Origin: DASQBT01 sp963746955
Lineage (GTDB): Bacteria > Pseudomonadota > Gammaproteobacteria > Burkholderiales > Thiobacillaceae
Length of the DNA stretch: 64,000 nucleotides
Direction of reading: 5' to 3'
Assembly: GCA_963746955.1 (NCBI GenBank)
Contig: CAVVDR010000002.1
Location: 6,315-70,314 of the forward strand
A model generated the notes under the pieces. It was not told the origin of the DNA, searched no databases, and saw nothing but the letters and a program-made list of their open reading frames with translations. Shown here one piece after another: positions 23,843 through 32,925 of this stretch (position 1 is the stretch's first letter; each line of letters begins with the position of its first letter). The position numbers and the translations under genes were made by a program.

Positions 23843-26089
23843 TCAAAAGCCCTTGAATGGGCTCAGGCCCATTTCCACGATCTGCGCGGCATAGTCATTG
23901 ATCTTCTTCGGCAGCGTATGCATGTCGGTGATCGCCACTTCCATGTCAAAGACCCGCTCGGCCTCCAGATTCATGCCCTTCAGGGTATCGCCCACTTTAC
24001 TAAGGCGGTAACGGCCGAGTTCGGACCCCTTGACGAAGTGGCACTGGTACTCATCGCCGGATTTGCAGCCCATGAGCATGACCCCGTCATAACCGCCGTT
24101 CAGCGCGTCGGTAATCCAGATCGTGTTGACCGAACCCAGACAGCGCACCGGCACGACCCGCACATAGGCTGAGTACTCGCTGCGGTTCATGGCCGCCATG
24201 TCGAGCGCAGGATAGGCGTCGTTTTCACAGGCCAGGATCAGTATGCGTGGCTTTTCTGAAAATTCGTCCGGAATATTGACCGCCTTGATCTGGGCGCCGA
24301 CCGTGTTCACCGAATAGTTCTCGAACGAGATTACCCGCACCGGGCAGGCGCCCATGCAGGTGCCGCAGCGGCGGCAGCGCGACTCGTTGAACTTGGGGAA
24401 GCTCTTTTCATCTTCGTCAATCGCACCAAACGGACATTCCACCGTGCAGCGCTTGCACTGGGTGCAACCTTCAAGCCGCACCGTCGGAAAACTCAGGTCG
24501 CCGGAACGGGGATGAGCTGAGCGACCCAGTTGGGCATTCTCCAGCGCCTGGATGGCCTTGAGCGTAGCGCCGGTGGCATCCTCGCGCGCCTGCATCATAT
24601 CCATGGGACGGCGCACCGGGCCCGCAGTATAGATGCCGGTGCGGCGGGTCTCGTAGGGAAAACAAATGAAATGCGAATCGGTGAAGCCCCACTTGAGTTG
24701 GGGTACATCGGGCCCCTGTCGATAACTGAGATTCAGGATGGAGATCGGCTTGACGCTTATCTGCGCTCCTTGCGCGCCCTCGGCTTGCGCCGGTTCTGCA
24801 GCTGCCGGCGCATCGATGTTCACACCTGAATTGGGCACCTGTCCGGTGGCCAGCACCACCAGATCGGCTTCGATCTGTGCATTCTTGTCATCCAGAATCA
24901 GGTCATGAAAATTAACCGCAAGGCCGCCGCCCGTGGGGGTCACGGCCGCGACCTTGCCCTTGGTGAAGATCACGCCTATTTCCTGGGCGCTGCGGTAGAA
25001 ATCCTCGCCGTTCCCTGGGGTGCGCAGATCAGTGTAGATCACGGTGGCATCCACCGCGGGATTCGCATCCTTGAAGTACATGGCCTGTTTGATGCTGATG
25101 TTGCAGCAGGTACCGGAACAATAGGTCAGGTGTTTGCCGCTTGCGTCCCTTTGCCCCGCACACTGCACGAAGACCACGGATTTCACTTCCCTGCCATCCG
25201 AAGGTCGCTTTATGGGCCCACCGTCGGCTGCCCTGGCCAGCGCTTCCAAGCCCGCTTGATCAACCACGTCAGGCGTCTTACCGTAGCTGAACTCGGGCAG
25301 CTTGATGGCGTCGTACAACTCGAAGCCGGTGGCCTGCACAATCGCGCCGATGTCTTCAGTGGCAACGGAGCCGGACTCGGTAGCGACATCGACTACAAAG
25401 CGGCCTGGCGCGCCATCGGTCTTGGCTACCGTGGCATTCAGGTAGACCTTGATGTTGGGATCCGCCTCTATCTGCGCAACCAGATCCGCCACGCCCGCAT
25501 CAACCGGCGCCTTGAACGGTTCATGCACGGGAATGCGCTTCCACAGCCTAGCGGCCCAGCCGCCCAGGGCACCTGTCTTTTCCACCAGCACGACGGGGTA
25601 ACCTGTCTTGGACGCTTCCAACGCTGCGTTCATGCCGGTAATTCCGCCGCCCACCACCAGCAGGGTGCGGCTGCCGCCGGTATTCGGGTTACCGCCCGGC
25701 TGGGTCATGGCCTTGACTTCGCCACAGCCCATGCGGATATAGTCTTCCGCCATCTCCTGGGTGGTTTCCCGGGCTTCGTCGGTATCCGGGCGGATCCAGA
25801 TCACGCCTTCCCGAAGATTGGCACGTGCCAGCGCATGATTGGGGAAATGGAAGGCGTCGGTTTTGGCGCGGCGCGAACAGGCGCCGATCATGATATGGGT
25901 GACGCCCTCGCTGACGATGTCGTTCTTGATCATGGCTACGCCGTCGGCATTGCACAGGAAATCGTGCTGCCGAACCAGGTTCATCTTGCCTTCCTTCTGC
26001 GCAACTTTGACCAGCGCATCGGCGTCGAGCCGCTCGCCCAAACCACAACCCTTGCAGATATATGCCGCGTATTTCTTTTCGTCTGCCAT
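23843..26089 (-). CDS. qmoB: QmoB/HdrA-like FAD iron-sulfur protein with FlpD domain
   Basis: 748 aa in three parts. The N-terminal cysteines (12, 15, 46, 71) resemble the HdrA N-terminal cluster site. An FAD-binding Rossmann domain follows, with GGGITG at 147-152 and LVEKTGALGGW. Then come two ferredoxin motifs starting at Cys542 (CTQCKRCTVECP) and Cys572 (CRRCGTCMGACP). The last ~140 residues (ILACENDAYPALD... VRCLGSV ... GCKSGDEYQCH) match the MvhD/FlpD domain. HdrA-type flavoproteins can split electrons; here the partner is probably APS reductase or a ferredoxin. It is 4 bp downstream of qmoA. Confidence 0.92.
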   Translation of the reverse strand: MADEKKYAAYICKGCGLGERLDADALVKVAQKEGKMNLVRQHDFLCNADGVAMIKNDIVSEGVTHIMIGACSRRAKTDAFHFPNHALARANLREGVIWIRPDTDEARETTQEMAEDYIRMGCGEVKAMTQPGGNPNTGGSRTLLVVGGGITGMNAALEASKTGYPVVLVEKTGALGGWAARLWKRIPVHEPFKAPVDAGVADLVAQIEADPNIKVYLNATVAKTDGAPGRFVVDVATESGSVATEDIGAIVQATGFELYDAIKLPEFSYGKTPDVVDQAGLEALARAADGGPIKRPSDGREVKSVVFVQCAGQRDASGKHLTYCSGTCCNISIKQAMYFKDANPAVDATVIYTDLRTPGNGEDFYRSAQEIGVIFTKGKVAAVTPTGGGLAVNFHDLILDDKNAQIEADLVVLATGQVPNSGVNIDAPAAAEPAQAEGAQGAQISVKPISILNLSYRQGPDVPQLKWGFTDSHFICFPYETRRTGIYTAGPVRRPMDMMQAREDATGATLKAIQALENAQLGRSAHPRSGDLSFPTVRLEGCTQCKRCTVECPFGAIDEDEKSFPKFNESRCRRCGTCMGACPVRVISFENYSVNTVGAQIKAVNIPDEFSEKPRILILACENDAYPALDMAAMNRSEYSAYVRVVPVRCLGSVNTIWITDALNGGYDGVMLMGCKSGDEYQCHFVKGSELGRYRLSKVGDTLKGMNLEAERVFDMEVAITDMHTLPKKINDYAAQIVEMGLSPFKGF

Positions 26090-26093
26090 TTAG

Positions 26094-27380
26094 TTAAGCC
26101 TCCGCCCTAGCAACCTTGTTCACGACCTGAATGGCACGCAGCGCAGCCGCCGTGGCGGATTGCACCGCCCGGTTTACATCCAGGGCGTTGGACGCACAGC
26201 CGGCGCCGAAAACCGCGCCATTGGCCGGATCAGCCTCGATGAAGCCGGATGAGTCGAACACGATGTCTGCCGGAATGCTCACACCCTTCACCGAAGGTTC
26301 CATTCCGATGGCCAGCACGATCAAGTCATGTTCATTCGCATAACGCTTGTAGCCTTCGGTATCAACGCCGTGGGCCACGACACTGCCAGTCGATTCATTC
26401 AGGGTGATCCGCGCCACCTTTGACTTTACAAAGCTCACGCTGGAATCCGCCTGCACCTTTTGATAGAAATCCTCGAACCGGTCGATGGCGCGGATGTCGA
26501 TGTAGTAAATCGTCGACTTGCCATCTTCCGGATGCTTCTCACGCACGTAATGAGTTTGCTTCAACGATGCCATGCAGCAAATCCGGGAGCAGTGACGCAG
26601 ATGGTTTTCATCGCGCGAGCCGGCGCACTGGATGAAGGCCACGTTCTTGGCTTCCTTGCCGTCGCTCGGTCGCAGAATCCTGCCGGCGGTCGGCCCGTGC
26701 GGATCGGCCAGACGCTCGAATTCCACACTGGTAATCACGTTCTTGAATCGGCCATAGCCATAGGGATGAATCTTGGCAGCATCGTAAGGCTGCCAGCCGG
26801 TGGCCCAAACCACCGCCCCTGCCTTGATGGAGATGACTTCTTCCTTCTGGTCCAGATCGATGGCGTCGTACTTGCAGGCGGCCTTGGCTTTTTCACCTTC
26901 TGGAGTTCCCACTATGGAAGGATGCAAGACATATCGCTGCGGGAAGGACATGGCATTGGGCAAATAGGCCGCCTTCATCTTGTCCAGCTTGTAGTTGAAG
27001 GGGTTGTCCACCAACGTCTGAACGGCATCTGCGCAAGCGCCGCAGGCGGTGCAGTTCTCGTTCACAAAACGGGGCGTGATCTTGACGCTGGCGGTGTAAT
27101 TTCCCGCGAATCCCTTGATACCGGTCACTTCAGCCAGGGTCAGCACGCGCACGCGCGGGTTGGCCTTCAAGCGCCGCAAGTTGATCTCAAGCCCGCAGGT
27201 CGGGTGGCACATCTTGGGAAAGTAGCGATAAAGCTGGGAGGTACGCCCCCCCAGGGATGGATTCCTCTCCACCAGGACAACATTCTTGCCGGTCTCGGCC
27301 GCTTCAAGCGCGGCCGTCATTCCGGAAATGCCGCCGCCCACCACGAGTATGGTCTCGTTGGTTGCAACAACTTCCGTCAT
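26094..27380 (-). CDS. qmoA: QmoA/HdrA-like FAD protein
   Basis: 428-aa flavoprotein, first gene of the cluster. FAD motif GGGISG at residues 15-20, then the HdrA/QmoA signature FPKMCHPTCGLEINLRRLK, NCTACGACADAV and CSRICCMASLKQ. GGAGGAAACCTG precedes ATG 27380, a strong ribosome-binding site. In sulfate reducers Qmo links the menaquinone pool to APS reductase; in sulfur oxidisers the same proteins are proposed to run with reverse APS reductase. No apr, sat or dsr gene lies in this window. Confidence 0.92.
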   Translation of the reverse strand: MTEVVATNETILVVGGGISGMTAALEAAETGKNVVLVERNPSLGGRTSQLYRYFPKMCHPTCGLEINLRRLKANPRVRVLTLAEVTGIKGFAGNYTASVKITPRFVNENCTACGACADAVQTLVDNPFNYKLDKMKAAYLPNAMSFPQRYVLHPSIVGTPEGEKAKAACKYDAIDLDQKEEVISIKAGAVVWATGWQPYDAAKIHPYGYGRFKNVITSVEFERLADPHGPTAGRILRPSDGKEAKNVAFIQCAGSRDENHLRHCSRICCMASLKQTHYVREKHPEDGKSTIYYIDIRAIDRFEDFYQKVQADSSVSFVKSKVARITLNESTGSVVAHGVDTEGYKRYANEHDLIVLAIGMEPSVKGVSIPADIVFDSSGFIEADPANGAVFGAGCASNALDVNRAVQSATAAALRAIQVVNKVARAEA

Positions 27381-27592
27381 CAGGTTTCCTCCATCACAAC
27401 GGATTTTCAGTGCGCCAGAAAGGAATTTCTGCAGTCGTCAGCGGGCGCACCGAACACGCGAACTGACTTGAATCTGATAAGGCGTGAATGTTACGCCCAA
27501 GGCCGGATTGCCGCCAGATTGCGCGGCCTGTTTCTCAATCGAAGTTACTTATACGGGAATAGACTGACCTTGGCTCATACGTTCTAAACCAT

Positions 27593-28150
27593 TCATGCGT
27601 GAGGGGTAACCGGCGGAAGCATGGCCGGCACGGTATGCGCCACCGGCACACGCACGACATCGAATTTCATCTGTGCCATGTCAGCCATGACATAGGTGGG
27701 TTCTGCCCCCACGCCGCCCACTGTGCCCGGATTGATATACCAGGTGGTCTTGCCCTTGATGTTGGGCAGCAGTTCCATTTCCGGCCGATGATCATGCCCG
27801 CAGCACACCAAGTCGTAGTCGCCGGTACAGGCCATGGCCCGCGCATAATGCGGGTAGTGAACGATGAAAATGCTGCGGTCGGCCAGCGTGAAAGCGGCAT
27901 CCTGACCATGATAGCGAATCACGCTGCCCGGCTCCGCCGCCAGACGGGCCATGTTATATAAATCGCCGGTATTGTTGCCATGGATCACATGAACCGGCAG
28001 TTCATACTTCTGCAGGACACGCAGCGTGGTAGGCGCAACGACGTCGCCACAATGCAGAACCGCCTCCGCGCCCCGCGTCCTGGCGTCTTCGACCGCGGCA
28101 CTTAGCAAACGGCGGTTGTCATGGGAATCGGAAACGATGCAGATCTTCAT
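27593..28150 (-). CDS. YfcE/MJ0936-family metallophosphoesterase
   Basis: 185 aa with calcineurin-like motifs in order: KICIVSDSHDN, LHCGDVV, VHVIHGNNTG, IVHYPHYA and CCGHDHRPE, followed by INPGTVGG. These supply the two-metal site of small phosphodiesterases. Start at ATG 28150 is favoured because homologues begin directly with MKI; an ATG 4 codons upstream exists. The physiological substrate is unknown. Confidence 0.88.
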   Translation of the reverse strand: MKICIVSDSHDNRRLLSAAVEDARTRGAEAVLHCGDVVAPTTLRVLQKYELPVHVIHGNNTGDLYNMARLAAEPGSVIRYHGQDAAFTLADRSIFIVHYPHYARAMACTGDYDLVCCGHDHRPEMELLPNIKGKTTWYINPGTVGGVGAEPTYVMADMAQMKFDVVRVPVAHTVPAMLPPVTPHA

Positions 28151-28227
28151 ACGCAGACGCAAGATTCAAGAGAGTAGATTCAAGACGCCATGGGTTCTCT
28201 TGCATCTTGAACCTTGAGTCTTGCCAA

Positions 28228-28776
28228 TCAAAAAGCCGGCTTGTCCTCCGCGCTGCGATAACGTTCCACGCCGGCAAGGATTTCCGCGCGCGCGTCATTT
28301 GCCCCGCCCCAGCCTTCCACCTTGACCCATTTGCCGGGCTCCAGGTCCTTGTAGTGCTCGAAGAAATGGGCAATCTGTTTGAGTGCCAGTTCGGGCAGAT
28401 CCTCCGGCCTTTGCATTTTGCAATACAGGCCGCATAACTTGTCGACCGGTACGGCGATCAGCTTGGCGTCCGCTCCTGCCTCGTCGGTCATCTTGAGCAT
28501 GCCCAGCGGACGACAGCGCACCACCACCCCGGTCATCAGCGGCACCGGGGTGATCACCAGCACATCCACCGGATCACCGTCTTCCGACAGCGTATGTGGG
28601 ATATAGCCATAGTTGCAGGGGTAATGCATGGCCGTGGACATGAAACGGTCCACGAACATGGCCCCGGTTTCCTTGTCCACTTCGTATTTGATCGGTTCGC
28701 CGTGGGCGGGAATTTCGATGATGACGTTGAAGTCATCTGGTAGATTCTTGCCGGAAGTAACGCGGTCGAGATTCAT
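28228..28776 (-). CDS. ppa: inorganic pyrophosphatase, family I
   Basis: 182-aa soluble pyrophosphatase. The signature with three metal-binding Asp residues is DGDPVDVLV; other conserved parts are VIIEIPAHGEPIKYEVDK, FMSTAMHYPCNYGYIP and HFFEHYKDLEPGKWV. It drives biosynthetic reactions forward by removing PPi. An extended -10 like TATAAT lies about 30 bp upstream on the same strand. Confidence 0.97.
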   Translation of the reverse strand: MNLDRVTSGKNLPDDFNVIIEIPAHGEPIKYEVDKETGAMFVDRFMSTAMHYPCNYGYIPHTLSEDGDPVDVLVITPVPLMTGVVVRCRPLGMLKMTDEAGADAKLIAVPVDKLCGLYCKMQRPEDLPELALKQIAHFFEHYKDLEPGKWVKVEGWGGANDARAEILAGVERYRSAEDKPAF

Positions 28777-28806
28777 GACGGACTCTGCATGGCAATAAAA
28801 GCGCGG

Positions 28807-28812
28807 ATTATA
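28807..28812 (-). promoter_or_regulatory. possible -10 element of ppa
   Basis: TATAAT on the minus strand 31 bp before the ppa ATG. No convincing -35 hexamer is seen at 16-18 bp. Confidence 0.3.
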
Positions 28813-29424
28813 CCTCCTTCGCTTGTAATGCCTCGTTCAGGGCTCGTTCAGGCTCTCATGGATAAGCTGCAATAACGGGCTAAGGAGATTCAGCTTGATT
28901 GAACCACGACCCATCTTGACCCGCGCTGAGTAAACCCACCCAGCGTTTCTCGTAATTGATCCAGCAGATTCATATAATCCCCGGCTCGCTATCGGGCGAT
29001 GTGGCGGTATGGAAGCGAGGACGCCTGAATCTTGCTGGTGGCCTTGGTAGGGGCATTCGGCCTGCCTCCTGACACGCGTCAGATATCCATCAGAGGCGAG
29101 CCGTCATTGAGAAAGGAGTCCCAATTCCCCAGCGTTATCAATCGGCATCCGCGTGCATGCCAAGGATAGTGTCGCATGCCTTCCAATGGCTGCCGGTCTG
29201 CAATTCTTTCAACTTCGATGGCGCCGATCTGTTTGCAGCGGGCTATTTCCGTCAGATAACGTGTGCGAACGTTTTGTGAACCATAATTAACGAACGCTAT
29301 CGTTTCATAATAGTCAATAGATTAATTGAATCAATCAAGCTCTTAAGCTTGGCTTGATCGTGGCCGCTAATGGGTTTGAGTGGCGGTGGGTTATTCCCCT
29401 GCCGGACATCCGAAACCTGCCTTG
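28813..29424. other. gene-poor stretch with ORF debris
   Basis: About 600 bp without a convincing gene. On the minus strand a frame from 29321 to a TGA at 29081-29079 (about 80 codons, no ATG/GTG start) reads like real protein, for example FVNYGSQNVRTRYLTEIA and LGNWDSFLNDGSPLMDI, but I recognise no family. Further along, ATG 28973 to TGA 28890 encodes 27 residues (MNLLDQLRETLGG...). Together these look like the remains of one or two small genes. A near-palindrome, CAAGCTCTTAAGCTTG, lies at 29336-29351. Confidence 0.4.
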
Positions 29425-29513
29425 CGGGTCGAGGGCAAACCCGCCGCGAGGCGGGGACGCAAAGTCTCCGGTCTGTTCTGCCGAAAGGTCAGATAGCGGG
29501 ACTGCCGGATGAG
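29425..29513 (+). promoter_or_regulatory. cyclic di-GMP class I (GEMM-I) riboswitch
   Basis: The conserved GEMM-I core is present in order: AGGGCAAACC (29432-29441), a hairpin CCCGCC-GCGA-GGCGGG with a GNRA loop, GGGACGCAAAG (29453-29463), CTCCGGTC, then AGATAGCGGGACTGCCGGATG (from 29491). Spacing matches the Vibrio Vc2 aptamer, including the tetraloop and receptor helix. It lies about 75 nt before the DUF1631 start codon on the same strand. The expression platform is not obvious, so whether c-di-GMP turns the gene on or off is unknown. Confidence 0.88.
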
Positions 29514-29587
29514 CGAGCTGATCAGTCGACTCTCTCTCCTTTTCCTGCTCCGCCACCCCTGTCTCAAACACGCGGTCTGGAGTTGCT

Positions 29588-31789
29588 ATGTCTGACAATG
29601 TCGTAAGTATCAGCGAATTGGGCACTGCCCGGCGCTATGTCAATCGGGCGGACTCTCTTGCCTTGCTTCACGCCTGCCGAGACCAGCTGATTGAAGGGGT
29701 GAGCCGCATTATTACCCGGCAGACAGAGGCCATGGGAAATGCCCTCTTGGCCCAAGCAGAACGAGCGCCCCTGCTGGAGACCCGCAACCTGTTCTACGAA
29801 GCCCAGAGCATGTTGAACACGCGCGCCAACGAAGTCATTCTGGCCTGCAAACGCGACTTCTTGTCCAGCTTTGACCAGACGACCTCCAGCAGCCCGGAGA
29901 CTACTCGCGCCGCAACGCACGGGGAACTCAGCCTGCTGGGCGAAGAGGATTTTGAGTCCACGCTGACTGTAAATAAGGCAACTTCCCGCCTGCGCTTTAA
30001 CAGTGCCGAAGAACTGGTAACCTTGGATTCCCGCATCGGCGTCTTGCTCGACCGGCCCCAGTTGAAGGAGGATGACAATCCCTTGGGCCCCCGCAGCATT
30101 TGTCAGTCCATACTTAACGGACTTGGCAGCCTAGAACTCGGACAAAAAGCCGGCCTCATCTTGTTGAACCAGTTTGAACTGGTTCTATATCCCGAATTGC
30201 CGGCCCTTTACGGAACACTTAATGAATATCTCATAGGCAAAGGCATCCTGCCTGAAATCAAGGTGGGGCACTCGGTCCGCACACCCTCACGCGGCCCGGC
30301 ACAGCAGGCGATAGGCGAAATCGACGATTTCAATCAGTTGTTCCAACAACTGGCCAGTGCCCAGAGTACGGTCGGCTCCGGCGCGACAACACAGGGAAGC
30401 CTTGGCAACGGACAGGCGCCCAACCAGTCGTGGCGCGCAGCCTGGGGCGGCAACGCGCCCCTGGGCATGCTGGAAGCCCTCAATCGGCTTCAAAGCGGGC
30501 CACTGGTCTTGCCCAGCGGGGCGCAGATCAATCTGGTATCGCCCGCGGGCAACCATGCCAACGTACTGCGCGAGCTCCAGCAAAGCCCAGTCATGCTGGG
30601 GGCATCCCGCCTTGAATCCTTGCTGGTGGATGCGGTCGCCATGCTGTTCGACATCGTTTTTGATGAAGACCTGATTCCCAACAGCCTGAAGAACTTGCTC
30701 TCCCGCTTGCAACTGCCTGTACTCAAAGCTGCGCTGCTTGATCGCAATTTCTTTTCCAACCGCAAACATCCCGCGCGCAAACTGCTGGATGTGATTGCGG
30801 ATCTGGCGGCCAATCTTGCCCCGGTAGCCGATGGCCACCACCCCCATCTGGACAGACTGGAAGGCATCATCGACCGGGTAGCCCAGGAATTTGACGAAGA
30901 CTTGGCGGTGTTTGAAGCCGCGGCCCTCGAAGTGGCCGACCTGGAGGTTGAGCGCCAGTCCGCACTGGAAGCGAGTTTGACAGAGCCGATTCAGGATCTG
31001 CAACGCGCTGAACGGGCGGAGACTGCGCCGGTATTCATTCGGGACCAGATTCAGCAGGCTCTGCAGGGTCAGCCGGTCATGCCTGCCGTCGCCCGGTTTT
31101 TGCAAGACCGCTGGGCGGAGACCCTGAGCCAGACCTACATAGAACACGGGCCAGCCGCGCCGCAGTTCACCAGCGAGATGGAAACCATGCGTGAACTCAT
31201 CTGGAGCGTACAGCCGAAAGCTGACATGGATACCCGGCTGATGCTGGTACGCATCCTGCCCGGCATGCTCAAGCGCTTGCGCGAAGGCCGGGCCCGGTGC
31301 AAGGTCGAGCCGCGTGAATTGGATCAATTTTTCGCCGAACTTGTCGTGCTCCACGCCAATGCAGTGCGTCCCACTCCAGCGGCGGTTGTGCCCCTGCCCG
31401 AAGCCGAACCTGAGTTGGAAGTCATCGAGGAAACCCCTGCTGCCCACGTCGTGACGCAAGTGGCGCCGGCGCCAGTGCAGGTTCAGGTCGAAATTGAGGA
31501 TGAATATACTGAGAGCGCGCGAGCCCTGAACAAGGGGGACTGGGTCGAATTTCACTATGACGACGGCACTTTCCGTTGGGCCCGGCTGGCATTCAGAAGC
31601 GAACGCGGCAACTACCTGTTTACTGATCAGGATAGCGTCAATACCTTCTCCACTTCCCTGCACCGGCTCGCTGACAAATTGCGCACCGGCCAGGCTGTTC
31701 TGGTGGTTCGCCGCTCCATCACCGAAACCGCGTTCAGCAAGCTGGTGGCTTTCTTCCGTGCCAAGGCTGCGCCACCTATGCCTGCGTGA
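29588..31789 (+). CDS. DUF1631 family protein
   Basis: 733-aa cytoplasmic protein recognised as DUF1631 from its opening (ALLHACRDQLIEGVSRIITRQ), the central MLEALNRLQSG ... DIVFDEDLIPNSLKNLLSRLQLPVLKAALLD block, and RDQIQQALQGQPVMPAVARFLQDRWAETL. The final 100 residues (LNKGDWVEFHYDDGTFRWARLAFRSERGNYLFTDQDS) form a small beta domain similar to the PilZ-like tail of such proteins. GGAG lies 7 bp before the ATG. Control by an upstream c-di-GMP riboswitch suggests a role in c-di-GMP-linked surface behaviour; the biochemical function is unknown. Confidence 0.85.
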   Translation: MSDNVVSISELGTARRYVNRADSLALLHACRDQLIEGVSRIITRQTEAMGNALLAQAERAPLLETRNLFYEAQSMLNTRANEVILACKRDFLSSFDQTTSSSPETTRAATHGELSLLGEEDFESTLTVNKATSRLRFNSAEELVTLDSRIGVLLDRPQLKEDDNPLGPRSICQSILNGLGSLELGQKAGLILLNQFELVLYPELPALYGTLNEYLIGKGILPEIKVGHSVRTPSRGPAQQAIGEIDDFNQLFQQLASAQSTVGSGATTQGSLGNGQAPNQSWRAAWGGNAPLGMLEALNRLQSGPLVLPSGAQINLVSPAGNHANVLRELQQSPVMLGASRLESLLVDAVAMLFDIVFDEDLIPNSLKNLLSRLQLPVLKAALLDRNFFSNRKHPARKLLDVIADLAANLAPVADGHHPHLDRLEGIIDRVAQEFDEDLAVFEAAALEVADLEVERQSALEASLTEPIQDLQRAERAETAPVFIRDQIQQALQGQPVMPAVARFLQDRWAETLSQTYIEHGPAAPQFTSEMETMRELIWSVQPKADMDTRLMLVRILPGMLKRLREGRARCKVEPRELDQFFAELVVLHANAVRPTPAAVVPLPEAEPELEVIEETPAAHVVTQVAPAPVQVQVEIEDEYTESARALNKGDWVEFHYDDGTFRWARLAFRSERGNYLFTDQDSVNTFSTSLHRLADKLRTGQAVLVVRRSITETAFSKLVAFFRAKAAPPMPA

Positions 31790-31809
31790 GGAATCCATGA
31801 ACAGGCTCG

Positions 31810-31839
31810 GGGCCGGACTGGAGAAATCCACTCCGGCCC
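31810..31839 (+). terminator. hairpin after the DUF1631 gene
   Basis: 13-bp stem with one mismatch (31810-31822 with 31827-31839) closed by a GAAA tetraloop, 20 bp past the stop. Only TGTT follows, so it is a weak intrinsic terminator or an mRNA-stabilising hairpin. Confidence 0.5.
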
Positions 31840-31854
31840 TGTTAGCATGCGGGG

Positions 31855-32925
31855 ATGCCGGTTTCGTTCGCACATAAACTCATTGCCTGGCAGAAGCGCC
31901 ACGGGCGTCATGACCTGCCCTGGCAGGACAGCCGCAATCCCTATGCAATCTGGGTATCTGAAATCATGCTGCAGCAAACCCAGGTGGCCACGGTTATCCC
32001 CTACTACAAGCGGTTCATCCAGCGCATTCCGGATATTTCCGCACTCGCGCTGGCGACCGAGCAGGACGTGCTTACTTGCTGGGCCGGCCTGGGCTACTAT
32101 GCGCGCGGACGCAATTTGCACAAGGCTGCGCAAATTGTCCGTAACCTGCACTCTGGCCGGTTTCCTTCAAACTTTGACGAGGTGGCCGCCCTTCCGGGTG
32201 TAGGACCTTCCACCGCCGCCGCCATCTGCGTCTTCGCCTTTGGGCAACGGCACGCCATCCTGGACGGCAACGTCAAGCGCGTGCTTGCACGCGCCTTTGG
32301 CGTCAGCGGTTACCCGGGAGAGAAGAAAGTCGAAAGTGCACTGTGGCAACTGTCCCGCAGTCTCTTGCCCGAGCAGGAACTGGCAACCTATACCCAGGGC
32401 CTGATGGACCTGGGCGCCACGGTTTGCACCCGCAGCAAGCCTCGCTGCGAACGTTGCCCCCTGCGTGTCGGCTGCAAGGCCTTGCAGGAGAGCCGGGTAG
32501 GAGAATTGCCCAGTGCGCGGCCAAGAAAATCCCTTCCGGAAAAGCACGCACAGTTTCTGGTAATCCATTACGGGCCCGACCTGCTGCTGGAAAAGCGCCC
32601 GGCGCCCGGCATCTGGGGCGGACTGTGGAGCCTGCCGGAAGCCGACCCACAGACCGACCCGGCGCAGGCCTGCCTGCAAGTCAGCGGACAGATGCCCGCC
32701 AGGATTCAGACATTGCCCGCTCTGAGCCATAGCTTCACTCACTTCAAGCTCCATATCCAACCGCTCCAGATGACGTTGCCCTGCAAGCCCATCAGGGTAA
32801 CTGAATCCGCGAGCCAGATCTGGATGCCCCTTGCCGACGCCCTGCACGCGGCGCTACCCAAGGCAGTGGAAAAGATCCTCAGGAATCTTTCCGACGGCCG
32901 GGGACAGAACGTTGATCTTGATTGA
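31855..32925 (+). CDS. mutY: A/G-specific adenine glycosylase
   Basis: Removes adenine mispaired with 8-oxoguanine. The 356-aa protein has catalytic Glu36 (SEIMLQQTQV), helix-hairpin-helix ALPGVGPSTAAAI, catalytic Asp137 (AILDGNVKRV) and the [4Fe-4S] set Cys191, 198, 201, 207 with the diagnostic C-X6-C-X2-C-X5-C spacing. The C-terminal NUDIX-like domain (PGIWGGLWSLPEA) reads 8-oxoG. It overlaps the following tatD start by 14 bp. Confidence 0.97.
   Translation: MPVSFAHKLIAWQKRHGRHDLPWQDSRNPYAIWVSEIMLQQTQVATVIPYYKRFIQRIPDISALALATEQDVLTCWAGLGYYARGRNLHKAAQIVRNLHSGRFPSNFDEVAALPGVGPSTAAAICVFAFGQRHAILDGNVKRVLARAFGVSGYPGEKKVESALWQLSRSLLPEQELATYTQGLMDLGATVCTRSKPRCERCPLRVGCKALQESRVGELPSARPRKSLPEKHAQFLVIHYGPDLLLEKRPAPGIWGGLWSLPEADPQTDPAQACLQVSGQMPARIQTLPALSHSFTHFKLHIQPLQMTLPCKPIRVTESASQIWMPLADALHAALPKAVEKILRNLSDGRGQNVDLD

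Noticed and set aside
24905..26110. 401-codon open frame on the plus strand
   Set aside because: Antisense to qmoB, which has full cofactor motifs; a shadow frame caused by high GC content.
26460..27587. 375-codon open frame on the plus strand
   Set aside because: Antisense to qmoA, no recognisable motifs.
28151..28227. Repeated ATTCAAG/CTTGA words between the phosphoesterase and ppa genes
   Set aside because: Imperfect and short; no stable hairpin or T run, so no terminator or REP element is claimed.
30287..31873. 528-codon open frame on the minus strand
   Set aside because: Antisense to the DUF1631 gene; His/Gln/Arg-rich composition without domains.
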